Source: Temnopleurus reevesii (taxonomy: Eukaryota; Echinodermata; Echinoidea; Temnopleuroida; Temnopleuridae). From it: a stretch of DNA of 14,129 nucleotides. Position 1 is the first letter of the stretch. Each line of letters starts with the position of its first letter. The translations under genes were made by a program, and so were the position numbers. The stretch lies in assembly GCA_036244855.1 (NCBI GenBank), contig BQKZ01005340.1:31359-45487 (forward strand). Reading direction: 5' to 3'. This document shows positions 10,101-14,129 of this stretch, piece after piece. The notes beneath the pieces are model-generated. The model was not told the DNA's origin and did no database searches. It worked only from the letters and a program-made list of their open reading frames with translations.

Positions 10101-13018
10101 CGTAAAGTCGTGCGTAACTTTAAGAACGACTTGGTGAAACACCGACCAGGTATTTTTCTGGTACGGAAGTAAACAATGCGCGCACTTGGTGTGTACTAGA
10201 TTTGCTCCCAGATTTGAACAAACGTAAAGGCACGTATTGTAACCTCATTCAGTGTACTTCTAAGCTTCCATATTAACTGCATCATTGTCCAAGTCTCAGC
10301 AAAATTTAGAAGTTTGCATGGGAATTCTGCAGTCCTAGCCTTGTGAACATTTCCAGATATCTATACGCATGCAAACACTGTCAAAAATGCTCAAAAACAC
10401 TGGTCCAAAAAAAATCTGCAAACGAAAATATTGATTTTTACAGTATATCTTACTATGAATTCTGCCTTTTGCTTCGCTTCCTCTATTGTATCCAGGACAC
10501 TCTTTCTGCTTGTCTCATCTTCAAGTGTCTTCATGGCATTGCTCAGTGCTGAAAAAAATTACAATGAGAGTGATATTAATCTCTACAAAAATGCACTTCT
10601 TGTATTCAAGGTGACATTAATCAGGATAATGAGGTGCATTTGTGTTTCCAGAAAAATTGTATCTAGAAACTGAATGGAATGATTGATCAGAGCTGAAACA
10701 AAAGAACAATCACTGTCAAATATCTAACAGAAAGGAATTATATACAGTGTATAGTTTAATGCCATTTTGAGTAGGAAATGAAAAAATGTTGTAAATTTGT
10801 TTCTTCATTGTGTTAAGACTAAGCTGAGAAAGTATGATGCAATTTAGGTTGTTGTTTTATAGAGTACAGTGGAAAATAGGAAATGGTAGGTGCACTGTAT
10901 TATAAACAATTCAAAAGATGTTATAGCAGGAATCTTGTTTTACCTGTAGATCAGTGTAAAATATCTATTCACAGCTGTAACTAGAGAATTATCTCTTTAT
11001 AATTATGAAGAATTAGTTACATCAGATTTGTTTATTAACATTGCCACATCCATGGGGGGGGGGGGGGGGGGTGCGAAGTAGAGAGGACAATTCTCATTAA
11101 GTTATAGACTACAGAAATTCCTTAATCGGAAAAGCTAGGTTTAGGGGGATATTAAGCCTTTTTTATGTGGGGTTGAGGATAGAGTCGAAAATCTTAAAAG
11201 ATTTTACAGACATACATCAATCACAAAGATTAACATTTCCTGGAACCAAAGTTTCTTGATAAAGAATGCACTTACCATCAAATGCTTTTTGAGCTCTCTC
11301 TCTATCATCCATGTTCTTGTCCGGATGCACCAAGATGGACATCTAAAAGTGTGGAAGCAAAATCCAATTAAATATACGCGTACGAAAGAGAGACATTCCA
11401 ATAAGGCCCCGGTCACATAGGGCCCCGGTAGCAACACGATTCAACACAACTCTTTGTTAATTCACAGTTAACTGCCTCAGAACAAAGAGTCATGTTGAAT
11501 CGTGTTGCTTCCAGGGCCCTATGTGACCAGAGCTAAAAGCTGACATTGCGGTTAGCAAGGGGAGAAAAATAATTACCAAGCTGCCTTGCCTGTCAGATAT
11601 TAGTTTACAAGGCACAGACCCTTGGATTTAGGCTTGCAATTTGCACAATGAATTACCGTAAGTATGCGGTCAAAGACTACTTTCACTCAGAATGTATTGA
11701 ATCACTCCCCACAACTCATCAATGAACTTCAGCACATGTAGTTTCTGACTGCAGACTCAACATTATGCATGTATGCATGCAAATTGAGAAACCATAGAAA
11801 AACGCATTTGCCTGCTGACTATCAAAATGGATGCAGTTTGGAAAAATACATCAAAGAAAACAAGTGCTGAAATTTACAAATTCAGCATCACAGCATCTAT
11901 CAATACGATTTTGTCATTACATTAAATGATCCAAAATAGTTTATTTGTCAATGTGAAAGATCTGCATTAGGTTTCCATACTAATGAAGCAATATCAAAAT
12001 GATGAATAAAAAATTCACTTTTTTACATCTTGTTTTAATTATTTGAAACATACACACAAAAATCTTAGCACTATCTTTTTCGTTGAAGAAGAAAGTCATT
12101 GATCTAATGCCTTACCCTTCGATATAATTTCTTGATATCTGCCACCTCCATGCTGGGATCAACTTGTAGAACCTGAAATATAAAAATAACCAGGTATCTT
12201 TAATGCATTTGCTATGATTCATAACAATACATGGTACATTGTAAAACGTATCAAAGATTGAGTGAACAACATTTTTCTCGGAGAAACTATCTAAGGGATG
12301 ATTATAAGTTGGGTTAGGGGCTTAGGGCCAACCAAAATCTTGCTTTGATTAAAAGCAGAAAATTCTGGCAAATGGAACAAAACAAGTTTGAGGTAAATTG
12401 AACGATAATTGTTATGAATAAAATGGATCAGTAATTTTCAATCAAATTGACTAAACTTGGTCTAATGTCACGCACTTAACTTAAAATGTAGTATAAAATA
12501 AGTGCTGGCATATGGGAAGGAAGGAAACATTGATCACTCTGAGGTATGAAGATCGTCGATAACATAATTCCATCAGAGAAAAACGGTCCATTAAATTTGA
12601 AAAATTATATTTCTGAAGAGAGATTTTCAAACTTTAGACTTCACAGATTCAAAGCAAATTATCCAGAACATTTGGTCTCCGAGCAAGATAAGAAGTGAAT
12701 ATTGCTTGATGGTTTTTATCATCGATGAATAATGAGAAGAAGGCTTCATGGTACAACAAGTTACCTTTCTCAGAAATAAGAGTGGTCCTAAAAAGGACCT
12801 ACCCACTCTTGACATTTCAGTGAGAATATTATCATCATCTTCAGGAGAATGAGCAAGATTACTAGCACTTTCAAAAAATATTTCAAGAATTTTCTCAGGT
12901 GACATTACCCACATACCTCATAAGGATTCAAGTTGAAATAGGTGCTCCCTGGCCTGATCAATCTTTCAATCTGTTGCTTAGGCGTCAAGGAGGAGTCCCT
13001 TTTCTCAATGGCTTTCAC
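4046..13018 (-). CDS. DNAJC8: DNAJC8 (SPF31-type spliceosomal J-domain protein), 5'-partial, seven exons seen
   Basis: DnaJ homolog subfamily C member 8 is a nuclear J-domain co-chaperone found with spliceosomes; it is thought to recruit HSP70 during snRNP remodelling. The coding exons, in transcript order, are 13018-12917, 12172-12116, 11342-11276, 10548-10454, 9553-9482, 5132-5016 and 4165-4046, giving 209 codons before the stop. Seen domains: an N-terminal lead with IEKRDSSLTPKQQIERL, a J-domain with NPYEVLQVDP and the catalytic HPD loop (SILVHPDKN), a linker with REGKPTVIEEDDP, a long basic/acidic helix ending KEWQKDW, and a basic C-terminus ending PKLEQR. The order and content follow human DNAJC8 (about 253 aa, as I remember it) from about residue 27 on. 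Every junction examined has GT/AG ends and matching phases. The start-codon exon is outside the window, and about 17-18 codons between exons 9482-9553 and 5016-5132 are missing. Exon structure is intact, so this is a real gene and not a retrocopy. Confidence 0.95.
4300..4357 (+). repeat. SINE tail remnant
   Basis: AAGCATTTGTTCTGAGCACC then TTGAGCATC and an ATTATCATTATCATT tail match the 3' part of SINE copy 1 (AAAGCACCTTGAGCACCC ... ATTATTATTATC). The head is absent. Confidence 0.55.
4690..4772 (+). repeat. SINE/LINE 3'-tail remnant with ATT repeat
   Basis: It ends with AAGGCGCTATATAAATTC and ATTATTATTATTTATTA, the same terminal motif as SINE copy 1. The 5' part is missing or too diverged to recognise. 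Confidence 0.65.
4934..4959. repeat. poly-C run (C26)
   Basis: An uninterrupted run of 26 C inside the last DNAJC8 intron; it is G26 in the transcript. Confidence 0.95.
5016..5132 (-). CDS. DNAJC8: DNAJC8 exon f: charged helix ending WQKDWE
   Basis: This exon has 39 codons with donor GTAGGT. It encodes xRRKEIEEKESRIKKREREE, then a further charged run ending KQKEWQKDWE; it aligns without gaps to the long charged helix of vertebrate DNAJC8. The acceptor chosen is CTCTAG, which gives phase 0 as required by exon e. The second base of its first codon is an N (5131), so residue x is unknown. Other AGs just inside the exon (for example TAG before GAGG) break the phase. Confidence 0.9.
5597..6197. 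mobile_element. 601-bp foldback element bounded by TTAA
   Basis: Both ends carry TTAA (5597-5600 and 6194-6197). Inside them the left end reads AGGGGAATTACACCCAGACA and the right end, on the minus strand, AGGGGAACTACACTCAGACA. Homology continues for about 200 bp per arm, with shared AAATGAAGAAAAA, ATCGGATAATCC, CCTTAAATTGGCAA and CATGGAGAACTC blocks. TTAA duplication with a short G-rich terminus suits a piggyBac-like non-autonomous element, but the very long arms are unusual and the class is inferred. Confidence 0.85.
6500..6670. repeat. diverged half-copy related to the TTAA foldback
   Basis: GTTGCCAATTTGCT, AAAATTCGTAACTTTCTTAT and TGTCCGATTTTGCTCAAACT resemble the right arm of the neighbouring foldback in the same order and orientation. 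No matching left arm or TTAA pair was found, so it is an old fragment. Confidence 0.6.
7134..7640 (-). mobile_element. CR1/L2-like non-LTR retrotransposon, 5'-truncated 3' end
   Basis: On the minus strand a frame from about 7640 to its stop at 7321-7323 reads YQIQRLQNSAARLL, then KYNHISPMLRSLHWLPVDKR, YGPSPVYLQ, RHLRSSSDTLLL and GDRAFST. QNxAARL..LHWLPV..R..FK and LRSS...GDRAFS are the well-known conserved pieces at the C-terminal end of CR1/L2/Rex-type reverse transcriptase ORFs. The frame stops a little early compared with full elements (which continue xxAPxLWNSLP). The 3' UTR has GCGCCATAAGCACCGAAAGG, ATGTGCGCTA and ends in an ATT repeat at 7134-7150. It is 5'-truncated, as is usual, and cannot move by itself. 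Confidence 0.88.
7849..8036. mobile_element. MITE family A, copy 2 (right end decayed)
   Basis: GTGAGCAAAAGGGACAGAGG, GGGACAAAGTAAACAACTTC and ACGATAGCTTCATGATCACA match the arms of the element at 2188-2428. The opposing arm survives as GGTTGTTTACTTTTTTCC (minus strand GGAAAAAAGTAAACAACC). The outermost bases of that side are not recognisable. Confidence 0.75.
8864..9015 (-). repeat. LINE/SINE 3'-UTR remnant
   Basis: TGGTGGCTACTTGTATAGCG, CACAGGTCCACTTTATCAGT and CTCATGGCGCT correspond to the 3' UTR of the LINE at 7134-7200 (GTGGCTAC, AGCGCACATGTCCACC, GGTGCTTATGGCGCT). The ATT tail has decayed. No reverse transcriptase coding is attached. Confidence 0.65.
9183..9353. mobile_element. pogo-like MITE, TA-flanked (copy p2)
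   Basis: The left end is TA-CAGTAAACTCTGTCTATTAA then GTCGAA. The right end on the minus strand is TA-GGTAACTCTGCCTCAGTTG. Both are followed by further AGTCGAA/GTCGAAAAG motifs, and CCCGGGACGAC lies inside the right end. The termini and TA flanks indicate a pogo/Tigger-like non-autonomous element of a different subfamily from p1. Confidence 0.75.
9482..9553 (-). CDS. DNAJC8: DNAJC8 exon e: conserved EGKPT-EEDDP linker
   Basis: This exon has 24 codons, phase 0/0, with acceptor TTCAG and donor GTAAAA. It encodes LSEKRKQLKREGKPT followed by VIEEDDPLK. The KKEGKPT..EEDDP block is the most distinctive DNAJC8 sequence outside the J-domain. The protein should continue with about 17-18 residues (vertebrate F-K-Q-A-V-Y-K..K-L-F-A-E-L-E) before the next exon seen; these were not found. 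Confidence 0.95.
9631..9791. mobile_element. pogo-like MITE (copy p3)
   Basis: The left end is CAGTAAAACCTGTCTATAGT, then GACC. The right end on the minus strand is CAGTCGAAATTGTCTTAGTG, then GCC. A second inverted copy of CTATAGACAGGTT lies at 9701-9713. TA flanks the right side; the left flank has mutated. It lies in a DNAJC8 intron. Confidence 0.72.
9859..10280. mobile_element. outer inverted-repeat MITE, split by a nested element
   Basis: The left end reads GCACGTAATATGGAAGCTTA, then AAAGTGTAC. The right end on the minus strand reads GCAGTTAATATGGAAGCTTA, then GAAGTACAC. Further in, AATACGTGCCTGTACGGTTA on the left pairs with AATACGTGCCTTTACGTTTG on the right. Without the inner element it would be about 257 bp. 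It lies in the intron 9554-10453 of DNAJC8. Confidence 0.78.
9986..10150. mobile_element. inner hairpin MITE nested in the 9859-10280 element
   Basis: The first 21 bases (9986-10006) and the last 21 (10130-10150) are inverted with a single mismatch: CCAGGTCGGTGTTTCACCAA against CCTGGTCGGTGTTTCACCAA. Similarity continues through ACTTTACGT, GACTGGTA and TTCTTG.GCGC, making a hairpin with arms of about 70 bp. High arm identity suggests a younger insertion than the outer element. Confidence 0.82.
10454..10548 (-). CDS. DNAJC8: DNAJC8 exon d: J-domain helix IV and linker
   Basis: This exon has 95 nt. It completes the split codon from exon c to give Ala, then reads LSNAMKTLEDETSRKSVLD and EEAKQKAEFI, ending in phase 0 at donor GTAAGA. 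The vertebrate protein has A-V-D-K-A-Y-K-L-L-L-D with a following L-D-V-I at the same place, so helix positions align even though side chains have diverged. Confidence 0.93.
10549..11275 (-). other. DNAJC8 intron with poly-G run
   Basis: Mostly AT-rich, without coding signal or recognised transposon apart from the G18 run. Confidence 0.75.
11054..11071. repeat. poly-G run (G18)
   Basis: Eighteen uninterrupted G on the plus strand, C18 in the DNAJC8 transcript. Confidence 0.95.
11276..11342 (-). CDS. DNAJC8: DNAJC8 exon c: HPD loop of the J-domain
   Basis: This exon has 67 nt, enters in phase 0 and leaves one base into a codon (donor GTAAGT). It encodes MSILVHPDKN followed by MDDRERAQKAFD. 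The His-Pro-Asp tripeptide that stimulates HSP70 ATPase is intact, so J-domain function is probably kept. The methionine at the exon start is internal and is not a translation start. Confidence 0.97.
11343..12115 (-). other. DNAJC8 intron between exons b and c
   Basis: Apart from the hairpin MITE at 11404-11534 it is AT-rich, with a short ATGCATGTATGCATGC alternating run at 11765-11780. No coding signal was recognised. Confidence 0.7.
11404..11534. mobile_element. short hairpin MITE with near-perfect arms
   Basis: The left arm reads AGGCCCCGGTCACATAGGGC, then GCAACACGATTCAACA and ACTCTTTGTT. The right arm on the minus strand reads AGCTCTGGTCACATAGGGCC, then GCAACACGATTCAACA and ACTCTTTGTT. 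The arms are about 54 bp with a loop of about 23 bp. TA is present on both sides (11402-11403 and 11534-11535), consistent with TA target duplication. It lies in the intron between exons c and b, about 60 bp upstream of exon c in the transcript. Confidence 0.85.
12116..12172 (-). CDS. DNAJC8: DNAJC8 exon b: J-domain helices I-II
   Basis: This exon has 19 codons, phase 0/0, with acceptor TTTCAG and donor GTAAGG. It reads VLQVDPSMEVADIKKLYRR, the start of the J-domain. The basic end of helix II (IKKLYRR) is the usual HSP70-contact surface. Confidence 0.96.
12173..12916 (-). other. DNAJC8 intron between exons a and b
   Basis: It has no recognised transposon. An open frame of 95 codons (12914-12627) begins just after the exon a donor in another frame. 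Its first half (MSPEKILEIFFESASNL, then HSPEDDDNILTEM) is protein-like in composition, but I know no match. Reading directly through from exon a meets TAA after three codons, so the frame is not an exon extension. It contains the stem-loop at 12784. Confidence 0.6.
12764..12799 (-). promoter_or_regulatory. stem-loop matching the histone-mRNA 3'-end consensus
   Basis: The minus strand reads GGTCCTTTTTAGGACC (12799-12784), a 6-bp stem with a 4-base loop that fits the histone 3' stem-loop pattern GGYYYTTYTNARRRCC at every position. Eleven bases further is TGAGAAAGG (12772-12764), near the histone downstream element CAAGAAAGA. No histone coding sequence precedes it, so function is doubtful. Confidence 0.35.
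12917..13018 (-). CDS. DNAJC8: DNAJC8 exon a: N-terminal lead into J-domain
   Basis: This exon has 34 codons, phase 0 at both ends, and is preceded by CAG (acceptor) and followed by GTATGT (donor). It begins VKAIEKRDSS and ends YFNLNPYE, closely matching the vertebrate protein segment that begins V-K-Q-I-E-K. The upstream exon, which should encode a short acidic/Gly-Ser N-terminus and the start methionine, was not found up to the right edge. Confidence 0.95.
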
Positions 13019-13837
13019 CTGTATAGAGAGGGCAAGAGATGTGCAAAGTTAGAGGGGTGAGATACATTGTACTGTAATGTAAAGGTGCTCACTGCTCTGG
13101 ACAGTAATTTCAGGGGGCACAGTCCATAATCCAATTTTCTAGGGAGCAGGGTGCTACAAAAATTGATTCCACCAGTTGCCCAGTCGGGCAACCAGGTTTT
13201 CCAATCACTTGCCCGAACAAGAGTTTGTCTTGCCCAGAATTGATAGTCATACAAATTTGCATTGACAATTTCATTTACTTTCCCCAACAGCTTAATTTGT
13301 CGTCCTGGGCATGGGGGTCACCGGCAAGTGGGTTTGTAGCGCATTGAGGGAGTCCATTTTCCAGAATCTACATGGTACTGGGGTAATTTTGCTGGCAAAC
13401 ATAGACTTTGAGAACCATCCGCGCTCCCTGGATCCACTTGTCTACACATCAATCAAAGCGTGTGGCTAAGCACGATCAGCATTAATTTCTGCACCAGAAT
13501 CGACCAATTAAATGACATTTAAAGGCATTATCCTTTCATTTGCTTAAAATACGATTAGATCTCGTTAGAATCACTTTAACCTTTGCCTTAAAGTTTCAGG
13601 CCTTTGAATTTGTAATTTTGATTTTAGTGTCTATATTTTTAGGTTTCTGTGCCTGAATAACTTTTAAATCCCACGCACATGCCAGCTGGCACTTAAACCT
13701 ACAATGTAGAATTCATGTCTCTGGAAAAGATGTCATTCTCGTGAAATAGTCCACCCCTCCATAGAATAGACTTGTGTGAAGTTGTGTCATTTAAGTCAGT
13801 GGCGCGATGGCGGTGGACTCATTAAATCTCCATTTTG

Positions 13838-13862
13838 TACACACACACACAAAAAAAAAAAA
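13838..13862. repeat. (CA)n followed by poly-A
   Basis: A short ACAC run leading into about twelve A. Confidence 0.9.
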
Positions 13863-14015
13863 CGTGTGCAGGACTGGAGTGGGGGCTTATTTCACAAGAT
13901 GGCCGAGAAGATCTCTCTGGAATATAGGTTCTGATTATAATCATGATAACAAAGGTGCTAATGTATTTTCGTAATAAATGCGTACCCTGAATCTCATACA
14001 GACGGTGCGCATCCA

Positions 14016-14036
14016 CCCCCCCCCCCCCCCCCCCCC
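14016..14036. repeat. poly-C run (C21)
   Basis: Twenty-one uninterrupted C near the right edge. Confidence 0.95.
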
Positions 14037-14129
14037 AAGCCAAGGCAATTTGGAGAATCATTCTGACCCACACAAAACTCTACATGTGGGGCAACAGAGA
14101 GGAGCCGCCGCACCAACATGCCACAATAA

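Larger units (their letters stand above)
13019..14129 (-). other. upstream DNAJC8 intron, cut by the window edge
   Basis: No start-codon exon was recognised. 13075-13330 contains repeated TTGCCC-type motifs (GTTGCCCAGTCGGGCAAC, CTTGCCCGAACAAG, CTTGCCCAG), which may be an interspersed repeat. A (CA)n-A12 tract lies at 13838-13862 and a C21 run at 14016-14036. The rest holds nothing recognisable. Confidence 0.6.

Noticed and set aside
13176..13193. GTTGCCC-AGTC-GGGCAAC short palindrome as a regulatory hairpin
   Set aside because: A 7-bp stem alone is weak evidence, and it occurs in a probable interspersed repeat.
13015..13287. Open frame of 90 codons on the minus strand reaching into DNAJC8 exon a
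   Set aside because: It is in a different frame from the exon and lies in an intron with TTGCCC repeats; no homology seen.
1..14129. CRISPR array, operon, phage or toxin-antitoxin system
   Set aside because: The window is intron-containing animal DNA. The repeats are transposons and microsatellites with no regular spacer arrangement.

Overview
The window is animal nuclear DNA. It is AT-rich and full of introns, with long C/G homopolymers, CT and ATT microsatellites, tRNA-derived SINEs, a CR1/L2-like LINE fragment and many short inverted-repeat DNA transposons (MITEs). This repeat mix, together with the conserved gene and a steryl/arylsulfatase-like exon, suggests a marine invertebrate deuterostome, most likely a sea urchin. 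That assignment is inference, because no species-specific marker was tested.

The one clearly functional gene is DNAJC8 (the J-domain protein of the spliceosome, SPF31) on the minus strand. Seven coding exons run from about 13018 down to the stop codon at 4046-4048. All seen splice junctions have GT..AG ends and compatible phases. The exon or exons with the start codon lie beyond the right edge. One internal stretch of about 17-18 codons, between the exons at 9482-9553 and 5016-5132, was not found; a single N (5131) lies at the second base of the exon that should follow it. Downstream of DNAJC8, on the same strand, is one sulfatase-like exon (858-1029) carrying a one-base frameshift.

Layout by region. 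1-857: AT-rich spacer with poly-C/CT repeats. 858-1029: sulfatase exon. 1105-1407: foldback element. 1425-1726: SINE. 2188-2428: inverted-repeat MITE. 3147-3600: older SINE interrupted by a pogo-like MITE. 4046-13018: DNAJC8. Its 4.3 kb intron (5133-9481) holds a 601-bp foldback element with TTAA ends, a LINE 3' end, a second copy of the 2188-2428 MITE family, another LINE/SINE tail and a pogo-like MITE. The intron 9554-10453 holds another pogo-like MITE and a MITE nested in a MITE. The intron 10549-11275 has a G18 run, and 11277-12115 has a near-perfect hairpin MITE. The intron 12173-12916 has a stem-loop fitting the histone-mRNA 3' consensus. 13019-14129 is the part of the upstream intron inside the window.

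I found no operon, CRISPR array or prokaryotic-style system. The points most worth checking are the missing DNAJC8 segment, the histone-type stem-loop, the nested and TTAA foldback elements, and the shared SINE/LINE tail.
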